A DNA stretch of 64,000 bases from Saccharibacillus qingshengii. GTDB lineage: Bacteria > Bacillota > Bacilli > Paenibacillales > Paenibacillaceae. The stretch lies in the NCBI RefSeq assembly GCF_013185195.1, contig NZ_JAAZWC010000018.1, positions 1 to 64,000 on the forward strand. Direction: 5' to 3'. Below, piece by piece: positions 53,394-61,818 of this stretch (within the stretch, counting starts at the first letter, position 1; each line of letters starts with the position of its first letter). The notes beneath the pieces were generated by a model. That model saw only the letters and a program-made list of their open reading frames with translations. It did no database searches and was not told the DNA's origin. A program made the position numbers and the translations under genes.

Positions 53394-54167
53394 CTAAATC
53401 TTCCGTTCGCCGCTTCCGTCGTCCAACGTGATATTCTTTTGTGCAAATATAGCTTTTTGTACCTCGTCCAGCTGGCTGTCGGTAATAATTACGTCCAGCT
53501 CTTGGCATTCCGCAAACGTCCAGAGAGCGAACTGTCCGAATTTCTGGTGCTCGACCACTCCGTATACCCGGCGGGCCGTCCGAACGAGGGCTTTCTTGTA
53601 CGGCACCAGATCGCCCGTGTAGATCGAAGCGCCGAGTTCCGCATGCAGAGCGGTGGCCGACAGGAACGCTTTGCTGATATTCAGGCCTTCGACGAACTCC
53701 GCGCTGGTCGGACCGATCAGCACGTTGCGCACGCGCTCGCCGCCCGGTACGACCAGACGGATCTTATCCTTGCGCGCCAATTCGCTGAGAATAAACAGGT
53801 CGTTCGTAATCACGGTCAGCGGAACATTATCGAGTTGGCGGGCCATTTCGAGCGTCGTACCGCCTCCGTCCAAAGCGATAATATCGCCGGGTTCGATATA
53901 ACGCAGCGCACGCGCGGCGATTTCCGCTTTTTCCGCGGCATGCTTATCGCCTGTTCCTTTGGACGACAAAATGCCGAACTGATCGTTCTGGGCCAGCATC
54001 GCACCGCCGTGCACACGCATGAGCAGTCCTTTTTCCTCGAGCCGCGCCAGATCTTCCCGAATCGTCTTGCCGGTCACATCCAGCAGCGAACTCAGTTCGC
54101 CTACTCCGATCTCCTGCCGCTCAATCAGAATCTCCATAATCTTCTCGTGCCGTTTGAGTGCGTTCAT
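53394..54167 (-). CDS. DeoR/GlpR-family transcriptional regulator
   Basis: 257 residues. N-terminal helix-turn-helix GVGELSSLLDVTGKTIREDL (about 21-40), then the effector domain with LDGGGTTLEMARQL and VVPGGERVRN. DeoR regulators respond to phosphorylated sugars. Its position between kduI and kduD makes it the likely regulator of the uronate genes; the repeated GTTCAT motif upstream of kduI is a candidate operator. AGGAG lies 12 bases before the ATG. Confidence 0.88.
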   Translation of the reverse strand: MNALKRHEKIMEILIERQEIGVGELSSLLDVTGKTIREDLARLEEKGLLMRVHGGAMLAQNDQFGILSSKGTGDKHAAEKAEIAARALRYIEPGDIIALDGGGTTLEMARQLDNVPLTVITNDLFILSELARKDKIRLVVPGGERVRNVLIGPTSAEFVEGLNISKAFLSATALHAELGASIYTGDLVPYKKALVRTARRVYGVVEHQKFGQFALWTFAECQELDVIITDSQLDEVQKAIFAQKNITLDDGSGERKI

Positions 54168-54207
54168 GTCTGGGCATAGCTCCTATTCCGTAAAAAGTGG
54201 TTAGGAT

Positions 54208-55041
54208 CTATTTTAAGTCTTTCATATTCACCGCGTCCATATCGTCGAACAGTTGGTTCTCGCCGCCCATGGCCCAGCAGAACGTATAATTGTTCGTGCC
54301 GACGCCGCTGTGAATCGACCAGCTTGGAGAAATGACCGCCTGTTCGTTGCGCACGACCAGGTGACGGGTCTCTTCCGGTTCTCCCATCAAGTGGAATACC
54401 GCGGCGTCTTCCGGCATGTTGAAATACAGATACACTTCGGAGCGGCGGTTGTGCGTGTGGCACGGCATCGTATTCCACATGTTGCCCGGTTCAAGCTCCG
54501 TAATGCCCATGACAAGCTGGCAGCTCTCGATGCCGCCCGGCAGGATGTACTTGTTGATCGTGCGCTCGTTCGAGCTGTCGATGCTGCCCAGATGCGCCTG
54601 AATCGCTTCACCCTGGCCGGCTTTGCGGGTCGGATAGGCTTGATGGGCGGGCGTGGACACCAGGTAGAACTTGGCAGGACTGCCGCTGTCCGCGCTGCGG
54701 AAGGTAACATCCTTGACTCCGAGGCCGATGTACAAACATTCGTTTTTGCCGACTTCGAATGTCTCGCCGTCCGCCGTGACGGAACCTTCGCCTCCGACAT
54801 TGATAATGCCGACTTCACGGCGTTCCAGGAAATAATCCGCGCCGATCTGCTTGAAATCCGCTTCCAGCTTGATTTCTCCGGATACGGGTACGGCGGAGCC
54901 GACGATATAGCGGTCCACATGGGAGTAAACGGTTACAAGGCGGTCCGGTGCAAACAGGGTTTCGATCAGGAATTCCTCCCGCAGACGGGTCGTATCGAAA
55001 GTCTTGACTTCATTCGGGTGAGAAGCATAACGGTTTTCCAC
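54208..55041 (-). CDS. kduI: 5-dehydro-4-deoxy-D-glucuronate isomerase
   Basis: 277 residues of the KduI cupin family. Metal ligand stretch CHTHNRRSEVYLYF (His, His, Glu) near 192-205 and SIHSGVG later, plus WNTMPCHTH, as in E. coli KduI. It isomerises 5-keto-4-deoxyuronate from unsaturated galacturonate. I start at GTG 55041 because AAAGGA is 8 bases upstream and this gives the usual N-terminus MENRYA; an ATG at 55050 has no spacing. First gene of kduI-DeoR-kduD. Confidence 0.93.
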   Translation of the reverse strand: MENRYASHPNEVKTFDTTRLREEFLIETLFAPDRLVTVYSHVDRYIVGSAVPVSGEIKLEADFKQIGADYFLERREVGIINVGGEGSVTADGETFEVGKNECLYIGLGVKDVTFRSADSGSPAKFYLVSTPAHQAYPTRKAGQGEAIQAHLGSIDSSNERTINKYILPGGIESCQLVMGITELEPGNMWNTMPCHTHNRRSEVYLYFNMPEDAAVFHLMGEPEETRHLVVRNEQAVISPSWSIHSGVGTNNYTFCWAMGGENQLFDDMDAVNMKDLK

Positions 55042-55086
55042 AATATTCATCCTTTCGGGTTGAAGTTCTGTAAGATTCGGGTACAA

Positions 55087-55125
55087 ATGAACGTTTATAT
55101 AGGTTCATATTAGTTCATTAAGTTC
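55087..55125 (-). promoter_or_regulatory. Repeated GTTCAT motif before kduI
   Basis: Plus-strand ATGAAC (55087-55092), GTTCAT (55103-55108), GTTCAT (55113-55118) and GTTC (55122-55125) form a phased series. A likely minus-strand -35 TATACA (55131-55136) and -10 TAATAT lie at its right side. Candidate operator for the DeoR protein. Confidence 0.5.
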
Positions 55126-55172
55126 TTTTTGTATAGCCATTTTCGCAAAAAGAGCGTTTTTGTTCACAACCC

Positions 55173-55226
55173 TTCAGCTTTTGTTCAGCGGCGCTTCAGC
55201 TTTGCTTCATTTTACGGGCTTATAAT
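55173..55226 (+). promoter_or_regulatory. Direct repeats and -10 of the GT39 gene
   Basis: TTCAGC at 55173, 55184 and 55195 and TTCATT at 55206 are spaced exactly 11 bp. A TATAAT -10 is at 55221-55226 with a poor -35. The layout fits an activator of the OmpR/PhoB family; see findings. Confidence 0.6.
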
Positions 55227-55256
55227 GGATCCATCACCCGTTCGGGAGGCGCCGGC

Positions 55257-57272
55257 ATGAAAGCATATCCGCTCAAAAAAATCGATCCCATTCCGGTTCT
55301 GCTCGTTCTTGCGGCTTTGTTTCTGTCGCTGGATCAGATCGAAAAATCGGGCTATCTCAACGCCTATTACACGGCAGCCACAGTCAGTATGACCCAAAGC
55401 CTGCACAACTTTTTCTACAATTCGTTCGATCCCGGAGGCTTCATCTCGATCGATAAACCTCCGGTGGCTTTCTGGCTGCAGGCGATCAGCGTCAAGCTGC
55501 TTGGGCTGCATGCCTGGAGTCTGGCTCTGCCCTCGGCTCTGGCTTTCGCAGGCTCGGTGGCTCTGCTGTACGCAGCCGTTCGGCTTTCGCTGGGCCTGCC
55601 GGCGGCGCGGCTGGCAGCCTTGATTCTTACCCTGACCCCGATCGCGGCCGCCGTCAGCCGGACCAACAATGTCGACAGCGTGCTTCTGTTTTTCCTAATG
55701 CTGGCGGTATATGTCTTGATCCGGGCTGTTCGAAGCGGTCGTGTAGGGCAGCTGTGTCTGGCTTTTGCCTGGGTGGGCATCGGGTTTAACGTTAAAATGC
55801 TGGAGGCCTATCTGGTGCTGCCGACCTTCGTCTTGTACGTGCTGGCGGCAAGTTGCACTTCCTGGAAACGCAGGCTGGTCCATCTGGGCGCCGCTTCGGC
55901 GGTATTGATCGCCGTTTCGCTCTCCTGGGCCGTCGCGGTCGACAGCACGCCTGCCGACAACCGCCCTTATGTAGGCAGCAGCCTGCATAATTCCGTACTG
56001 GAGCTGGCGCTCGGCTACAACGGCATCGGCCGTCTGACCGGCAATCTGGGCGGAAGTCTCTCTGCCCCGTTGCAAGCCGCCCAAGAAGCCGCCCGGCCGC
56101 ATGATTTCCTGGCCTTGGCGCCTTCGCTGCCGCTGCCCGAACGTCTGCAGGCGGCCGGGGCGGGCCCGGCCTCACGGACGCAAACGGCAGCCTTCGCTTC
56201 TCCTTCGACGGCAGGCAGCATGAGTTCCGCCGGCGAAGACGGTCCTCCCGGCCCGCTTCGTCTGCTGGACGTCAAGCTGGCCGGGCAGATCTCCTGGCTG
56301 CTGCCGTTCGCTTTGTTCGGCGCGGTGCTGCTGTGGGTACGACGCCCCCGTCAGCGGGCCGAAGTGCTGCTGTGGACCGGCTGGCTGCTGCCCATGATGG
56401 CGGTATTCAGTCTGGCAGGCTATTTCCACCGCTACTATCTCATCATGCTGGCTCCGGCGATTGCGGCGCTTGCGGGAGCGGCGATCGCCGAGTTATGCCG
56501 CTCCCGCAAGCCCGCCTGGCTGCTCGGCGGCTGCGCGATCGCTTTTGGAACGGCGGCCTATATTGCCGCAGACGACGGCTTCGCCCGCGGCGGCTGGACG
56601 CTTGCCGCTGCCGGAATGCTGGCCGCGATTCTGGCGCTGGCTTTTCCAAACATCCGGATCGTCGCAAGAGGAGCATTCGCGCTCGGACTGTCCGCCCTGC
56701 TGGCTGCACCCGGATTCTGGTCGCTCACGCCTTCTCTCTATGGCGGCAGCGCCAGACAACCTTATGCGTCGCCCCATCTGGCCCAAGGCGACAACTGGAG
56801 CCATGATGGCAGACCGCTCGATCCGGCGCTGGTCGACTACCTGCTTCGCCACCGCGGAGCCGCCAGATATGCGGCCGCCATGCCTTCGTCCAACAGCGGC
56901 GCCGATGCGCTCATTATCCAGACCGGCGAACCGGTGCTTGCCTGGGGCGGATTCAAAGGCGTGGATCCCGCGATCGGCCTCAACGGGTTCCGCCGGTTGA
57001 TCGCGGCGGGGCAGCTGCGTTACGTTCTGCTCGGCGGCACGCCGCATTTGGCCGATCCGATTGCCCGCTGGGTCGAACAATCCGGAACGGTCGTCCCCGA
57101 AACAGTCTGGAATCCCGGAAAAATGCCGGATCCCGTTACCCGACCGGTTTCGGACCGGGCATCCGTATCGGTTCTCGGAGTGATCGGCCGCGCCGCAGAC
57201 GCATTTGGCCTGCATCCGGGCTATACGCTGTACGAGATGCGGAAGGAGGATGCTTCTCTTGAACACAGTTAA
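55257..57272 (+). CDS. GT39-type membrane glycosyltransferase
   Basis: 671 residues with about ten or more membrane segments. The N-terminal part holds SLDQIEKSGYLNAYYTAAT and GGFISIDKPPVAFW, the acidic first loop typical of the PMT/ArnT-like (GT39, GT-C) family; it resembles Bacillus YkcB. Such enzymes move a sugar from a polyprenyl phosphate carrier to a lipid or wall polymer outside the membrane. Acceptor is unknown. GGGAGG is 7 bases before the ATG. The next gene overlaps its end. Confidence 0.85.
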   Translation: MKAYPLKKIDPIPVLLVLAALFLSLDQIEKSGYLNAYYTAATVSMTQSLHNFFYNSFDPGGFISIDKPPVAFWLQAISVKLLGLHAWSLALPSALAFAGSVALLYAAVRLSLGLPAARLAALILTLTPIAAAVSRTNNVDSVLLFFLMLAVYVLIRAVRSGRVGQLCLAFAWVGIGFNVKMLEAYLVLPTFVLYVLAASCTSWKRRLVHLGAASAVLIAVSLSWAVAVDSTPADNRPYVGSSLHNSVLELALGYNGIGRLTGNLGGSLSAPLQAAQEAARPHDFLALAPSLPLPERLQAAGAGPASRTQTAAFASPSTAGSMSSAGEDGPPGPLRLLDVKLAGQISWLLPFALFGAVLLWVRRPRQRAEVLLWTGWLLPMMAVFSLAGYFHRYYLIMLAPAIAALAGAAIAELCRSRKPAWLLGGCAIAFGTAAYIAADDGFARGGWTLAAAGMLAAILALAFPNIRIVARGAFALGLSALLAAPGFWSLTPSLYGGSARQPYASPHLAQGDNWSHDGRPLDPALVDYLLRHRGAARYAAAMPSSNSGADALIIQTGEPVLAWGGFKGVDPAIGLNGFRRLIAAGQLRYVLLGGTPHLADPIARWVEQSGTVVPETVWNPGKMPDPVTRPVSDRASVSVLGVIGRAADAFGLHPGYTLYEMRKEDASLEHS

Positions 57273-57657
57273 ACGGTCCGCCCGCCCTCTGCGCTTCGCG
57301 GTGGTCGGTTTTTCCAATACGGCCGTCGATTTTATCGTCTTTTTCCTTCTGCAGGGCTGGATCGGTCCGTTTGCCCAGGCTGCCGGTTATGCCGCGGGCA
57401 CCGCCAACAGCTATTATTGGAACAGCCGCTGGACGTTTGGAACGAAGCGGACACGGCAAAAAGGCGAACTGTCCCGGTTCATTATCGTGAACCTGACCGT
57501 CGCCTTTCTGACTTCCGCCCTGCTGGTTTTGCTGGATCGTTTCATTCCCGTGTGGGCGGCCAAAGTGCTTGTAACCGTCCCCGGTCTTGCGCTGAATTAT
57601 ATCCTGAGCAGACGCTGGGTCTTTCGCCAAGAAGCGGCGGGAGCGCAGGACCGGTAA
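57259..57657 (+). CDS. GtrA-family membrane protein
   Basis: About 132 residues with four membrane segments, of the GtrA/DPMS-like family (VVGFSNTAVDFIVFFLL, NSYYWNSRWTF, NYILSRRWVF). GtrA proteins flip polyprenyl-phosphate sugars or help GT-C enzymes. I prefer the TTG at 57259 with AAGGAGG 9 bases upstream; the ATG at 57250 is in frame but overlaps the site. Overlaps the end of the GT39 gene by 14 bases, so they form one unit. The GT2 enzyme that usually loads the carrier is not next to it. Confidence 0.85.
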   Translation: MNTVKRSARPLRFAVVGFSNTAVDFIVFFLLQGWIGPFAQAAGYAAGTANSYYWNSRWTFGTKRTRQKGELSRFIIVNLTVAFLTSALLVLLDRFIPVWAAKVLVTVPGLALNYILSRRWVFRQEAAGAQDR

Positions 57658-57714
57658 CACGCGGGCCGTGCAGCTCCGCTTAACGGTCGGCAGCACTTTC
57701 TTTAACTCCATTTT

Positions 57715-58770
57715 TCAACGCCATAATCTTTCGATATACCGAGTCAAGGTCTCTGCGGCGTGCGCATGGGTCTTCGGGGAAGGATGGCCGTCGGAAGCCG
57801 AGCCGTTCTCCGCCTGCTGCACATCGAATTTCATCAGGAATACGCGGGCATCGCCGGTTTGTTCGTTGTAGCGGCGGACCGCCTGTTCGATATGGGGATA
57901 CAACCGGTCGCCCATCATGCCAAGCGTGCAGAGGATGTCGGATTGAGCGTTTCGGCTTCGCACCTGCTCCAGAAACCGTACATACTGCCGGCCAAACTCC
58001 TCTTGTCTGTCGGGCACGTCCCGGGTGTACGAATCGTCATTCGTTCCCAGGTTTACGACGATGAGATCGGGAACAAACTGCGCAAAATCCCAATCGATCG
58101 TCAAAGGTTCCAATTCCCCTTCCGGTCTGCCTTCGGATTTGGCCCATTTTTCGTAATAATCCGGAATCAAATGGGTGAGCAGCTTGGCATCGTTCTCCGT
58201 ATACCCGGAGATGATCCCGTATCCGCTGTAGGCGACCAGGCTGTAATCGGCATCGAGCGCTTGGGCGGTGAGGTAAGCGTAAGCCCGGGCTGCATCTTCC
58301 GTATCGGTAGAGAACGCCTGAACTCCGCTTTCGTCATCGATCCCGTACCCGCACGTAATGGAATCGCCGATAAACTCGATTTTGCGCCGTTTATCCGGAG
58401 TGGGCCGGATACCTTCCTCGGCTTCGACACCGATTGTTTCGATCCCTACCGTCGACATGGCCGCTTCCGACAATTTGACGATCCGGATCGTTACTTGTTC
58501 GTCGGTGCCGCTGTCGAATACGGTGTAGGTTTTGCGGATTTGGTCCATTCGGTCATCGATGACCCGTACGCCGTTGACGTCGATACCGAAGCGGGCAAAA
58601 TTCCCGGTGCCCTGCGCGGTGCTGTCTCCTTTTAACGTGACCTCCGCTTTTTTGCCGTAAAACGTAAATTCAGCGCCGCTGCCCGACAAAGCGAGCCACA
58701 ATGCCCCGTTATACTCGTGAGTCCGGCCGATCTTTTTGACCGGCGCTCCCGCTGCTTGAAATATTTGCAT
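57715..58770 (-). CDS. SGNH/GDSL esterase, CE2-like
   Basis: 351 residues. N-terminal jelly-roll domain (about 1-120, GRTHEYNGALWLALSGSGAE) then an SGNH hydrolase: GDSITCGYG with the nucleophile Ser near 143, VNLGTNDDS and DGHPSPKTHAH with the catalytic Asp/His. This two-domain order is that of carbohydrate esterase family 2 (acetyl xylan esterases). It overlaps the regulator gene by 62 bases and no better start is seen. AAGGGG lies about 12 bases upstream. No signal peptide, so it may act inside the cell. Confidence 0.82.
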   Translation of the reverse strand: MQIFQAAGAPVKKIGRTHEYNGALWLALSGSGAEFTFYGKKAEVTLKGDSTAQGTGNFARFGIDVNGVRVIDDRMDQIRKTYTVFDSGTDEQVTIRIVKLSEAAMSTVGIETIGVEAEEGIRPTPDKRRKIEFIGDSITCGYGIDDESGVQAFSTDTEDAARAYAYLTAQALDADYSLVAYSGYGIISGYTENDAKLLTHLIPDYYEKWAKSEGRPEGELEPLTIDWDFAQFVPDLIVVNLGTNDDSYTRDVPDRQEEFGRQYVRFLEQVRSRNAQSDILCTLGMMGDRLYPHIEQAVRRYNEQTGDARVFLMKFDVQQAENGSASDGHPSPKTHAHAAETLTRYIERLWR

Positions 58771-59704
58771 TCGTTTCGTTTTCCCCTTCCGTCTGACTGT
58801 CGTCGATATGCACCCGAATCACAATATCCTGGTCATGATTGCCGAAGCCCGCTCCGTACAGAGTCAGACCGCCTACGTTCTCCGACTGCTCGTCGACCTG
58901 GAACCGAAGCGTCCAAAAAGGTTCGTCCAGCCGCAGTTCTCCAATCGTCGAAGCCGATATTCGTTCTCCGTCGATAAATGTCCCCTCGGCATCGATCCGG
59001 ATCGTTTTGAGCAGCCCATACTGATTGACGTTGCGATGCCACCACGAAGGCGTATATTTGCCGCGTGCGGCTCGCCCGAAATCGGCCGGACTGGTCCACG
59101 TGCCGAGGTCGATACCGTTAAAAACAAATCCGATATCCGAAGGCCAGTCGTCCCGCAGTCCCGGCGCTTCGGAAGCCAGTTCCACAGAAATTTCGATAGC
59201 GGCCGCCTGCTGGTTCGGAAGCAGATAATTAGGCGTCTTATACTCCACAAAACCGTGTCCAAACCACAAAATGGCGGCCTGCACCCGTTCCGGATCGAGA
59301 AAGTAGCGGGGATCGTCCCAGACGCCGATCTCTTTCTCCGGGGTTCCGAGGCCGCAGGTCGGATAGATATCAAAAGCCGTATAATGGCCGATCGCGATCG
59401 ACTGTTCCCGGATCTTCGGTTCTTCCCGCCTGGATGGCAGCTCGATCTCGATTTTCCGCTGCTTGAGAAAACACAGTTTGTGGGTGCCTCCATTCTTTCT
59501 CGTCCGGCGGCTGCCGATCAGATCCGCTTCTTCAAGCTTGCGGATATGCAAAGTGACGATAGACGGGCTCAGCTTCAGCTTCTCCGCCACGTCTTTGACA
59601 TTAAGCTCTCCTTCCGCCAGCAGGCTCATGATCTTCCACCTGACTTCGCTCGCCAGCGCTTCGTAAAGCGGCATGAATGCCTTATTCCCGTTCGCTTTGA
59701 CCAT
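58709..59704 (-). CDS. ArsR-type regulator with a large C-terminal domain
   Basis: 331 residues. Winged helix in the first 90 residues (SEVRWKIMSLLAEGELNVKD, then KLKLSPSIVTLHIRKLEE), as in ArsR/HTH_20. The remaining 240 residues are beta-rich with Trp and Tyr (GHYTAFDIYPTCGLGTPEKE, YTPSWWHRNVNQYG, TLRFQVDE) and could be a jelly-roll ligand-binding domain. Its target is likely the neighbouring GH43 and esterase genes. ATG at 59704 follows GGAGAGAGG; the frame is open to 59776. The N-terminal half also has a clear reading frame for the HTH recognition helix. Confidence 0.78.
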   Translation of the reverse strand: MVKANGNKAFMPLYEALASEVRWKIMSLLAEGELNVKDVAEKLKLSPSIVTLHIRKLEEADLIGSRRTRKNGGTHKLCFLKQRKIEIELPSRREEPKIREQSIAIGHYTAFDIYPTCGLGTPEKEIGVWDDPRYFLDPERVQAAILWFGHGFVEYKTPNYLLPNQQAAAIEISVELASEAPGLRDDWPSDIGFVFNGIDLGTWTSPADFGRAARGKYTPSWWHRNVNQYGLLKTIRIDAEGTFIDGERISASTIGELRLDEPFWTLRFQVDEQSENVGGLTLYGAGFGNHDQDIVIRVHIDDSQTEGENETNANISSSGSAGQKDRPDSRV

Positions 59705-59875
59705 AGGCCGCCTCTCTCCATCGGGACTTGAAATCATCTTTATATTCATCCAACGGATTTGAATTCTCTTTTTCACTTTATCATATTGCAGAGCGCTTGC
59801 GGATCCTGTTTAATTTGCTTAGATTCAATAAGTTAGCCGATTCACAAAAAAGCGAATTCAGCAAAGGAGCTCCTT

Positions 59876-61375
59876 ATGAAATACAGCAATCCGGTCATCA
59901 AAGGCTTTTACCCCGACCCCAGCGTATGCAAGGTCGAAGATAGCTATTACCTCGTATGCAGTTCGTTTCAGTATTTTCCCGGCGTTCCGCTGTTCGAGAG
60001 CCAAGATCTGATCAACTGGACGCAGATCGGTCACTGTCTCACCCGGGAGAGCCAGGTGCAGCTCGGCGGCGTCAACAGTTCCGGCGGCGTATTCGCTCCG
60101 ACGATCCGGTATCATGCGGGACGGTTCTACATGACCACGACCAATGATACGACGCGTCAGAACTTCTATGTCTGGACCGACGATATTTACGGCGAATGGT
60201 CCGAACCCGTCTACGTCGACCAGGGCGGCATCGATCCGGACCTGTACTTTGAAGATGGAAAAGCCTTTTTTATGAGCAACGGAACGGACGACGACGGAAT
60301 CGGCGGCGTGGTGCAGTGCGAGATCGAGATTGCCACGGGAGCCAAACGGTCGCCGAGCCGCTCGATCTGGCAGGGAACGGGCGGACGTTACCTGGAAAGC
60401 CCGCATCTATACAAAATCGACGACCGCTATTATCTGATGGCCGCCGAAGGCGGAACGGAATACGGACATATGGTCGTGTACGCCCGGGGCGATCATATGT
60501 CCGGCCCGTTCGAAGCGTACCCGCACAATCCCGTGCTCACCAATCGGAATCTGGGCGGCTACGAACTGCAGGGCGTCGGACACGGCGATCTGGTGCAGGA
60601 CGGGGACGGCCATTGGTGGATGCTGCACTTGGGCTTCCGGCAGATCGGCCGCTGGCTGACTTATCATCACCTGGGCCGCGAGGTCTTCCTCGCTCCGGTT
60701 ACGTTCGGCGAAGACGGCTGGTTTACCGCGGGACACGACGGGCTGACGCTGACCCAGTTCACGACCGGCCGGATCCCCGAAACGGTACGCCAGCGGGAGA
60801 AGAAGCTCGATACGTTCGAAAATACGGATTGGAGTCTGGACTGGTGTTACCTGCGTCATCCGGTGACGTCGAATTACGAGCTGGGCGAAGATATGCTGCG
60901 GCTGCGGGGTACGGCGGTCACGTTGGACGAAGCGGCTTCGCCGACTTTTATCGGGCTGCGGCAAAAAAACTTCGACGCGGCGATCGCCTGCGAAGTACGG
61001 CTCTCCGGCCGAGAAGGCGAAGCCGGCGTCACGCTGTACATGGACGAGAACCATCGCTACGACCTGGCTGTCCGCACCGATGCCGACAGCAGCCTCAGCG
61101 TGATCAAGCGACTCAACGTCGGCGACATCAAGTCTATTGAAAAAGAGATCCCACTCAGCCGTGCAGGCGCCGTGCGGCTGCTGATCCGCTCCGGACACGA
61201 ACGCTACCATTTCTTCCTTGTCGAAGACGGCCGCGAGATTCCGCTTGGCAGCGCCCAGACCCGCTATCTCTCGTCGGAAGTCGCAGGCGGCTTCACCGGC
61301 GTCGTGATCGGCTTGTACGCGGTAGGCAAAGGCGCGGAAGCCGAATTCACCGACTTTGCATGCGAATACGTGTAA
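59876..61375 (+). CDS. Family 43 glycosyl hydrolase, beta-xylosidase/arabinofuranosidase
   Basis: 499 residues. Five-bladed propeller: catalytic Asp14 in KGFYPDPSV, Asp120 in GGIDPDLYF and Glu174 in YLESPHLY; a C-terminal beta-sandwich (DUF1349-like) from about 330. No signal peptide, so it acts on imported xylo- or arabino-oligosaccharides. AAAGGAG precedes the ATG. Divergent from the ArsR-type regulator. It supplies xylose to XylA/XylB. Confidence 0.9.
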   Translation: MKYSNPVIKGFYPDPSVCKVEDSYYLVCSSFQYFPGVPLFESQDLINWTQIGHCLTRESQVQLGGVNSSGGVFAPTIRYHAGRFYMTTTNDTTRQNFYVWTDDIYGEWSEPVYVDQGGIDPDLYFEDGKAFFMSNGTDDDGIGGVVQCEIEIATGAKRSPSRSIWQGTGGRYLESPHLYKIDDRYYLMAAEGGTEYGHMVVYARGDHMSGPFEAYPHNPVLTNRNLGGYELQGVGHGDLVQDGDGHWWMLHLGFRQIGRWLTYHHLGREVFLAPVTFGEDGWFTAGHDGLTLTQFTTGRIPETVRQREKKLDTFENTDWSLDWCYLRHPVTSNYELGEDMLRLRGTAVTLDEAASPTFIGLRQKNFDAAIACEVRLSGREGEAGVTLYMDENHRYDLAVRTDADSSLSVIKRLNVGDIKSIEKEIPLSRAGAVRLLIRSGHERYHFFLVEDGREIPLGSAQTRYLSSEVAGGFTGVVIGLYAVGKGAEAEFTDFACEYV

Positions 61376-61430
61376 ATCGCCGCGACCTTTTCCCGCTTGA
61401 TTACCTGCAAATCGCGTTTCTTCGCAACAA

Positions 61431-61460
61431 AAAAAGAGTCCGCCGAAGCGGACTCTTTTT
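61431..61460. terminator. Bidirectional terminator between GH43 and qoxD
   Basis: Perfect arms AAAAAGAGTCCGC/GCGGACTCTTTTT (61431-61443, 61448-61460) with T-runs on both sides. Confidence 0.88.
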
Positions 61461-61472
61461 CAAATTGCCTGT

Positions 61473-61817
61473 CTACATTTTCATGCCGATCGAGTTGTTG
61501 CCCATGATCCAGATCGAACCGACGACGATCGTCAGCAGGATCAGAACCCCGAAGATCAACGTGATGAGGTTCCAACGAGGCTGTTCTCCGTCACGCACGT
61601 GCATGAAGAAGATCAGCTGAACCAGAAACTGCAGCGTTGCCGTTACCATGATAACCGCGATAGTCGCCGTGCGGCCCATCATGTCGTTCAGGACGACAAC
61701 GAGCGGAATGATCGTCAGAACGATCGAAATGATATAACCGATGATGTAGGATTTGAGCGAACCGTGCTCGTGACGATCCCCACCGTGGCTGTTGTGCGTA
61801 TTGTTGTGATCCGCCAC
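61473..61817 (-). CDS. qoxD: Quinol oxidase subunit IV
   Basis: 114 residues, His-rich start then three membrane segments (IIGYIISIVLTIIPLVVVL, TATLQFLVQLIFFMHV, LIFGVLILLTIVVGSIWIM), typical of the QoxD/CyoD assembly subunit. Starts at GTG two bases after the qoxC stop, with GGAGG inside the qoxC end, so it is coupled. Last gene of the operon. Confidence 0.9.
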   Translation of the reverse strand: MADHNNTHNSHGGDRHEHGSLKSYIIGYIISIVLTIIPLVVVLNDMMGRTATIAVIMVTATLQFLVQLIFFMHVRDGEQPRWNLITLIFGVLILLTIVVGSIWIMGNNSIGMKM

Positions 61818-61818
61818 C

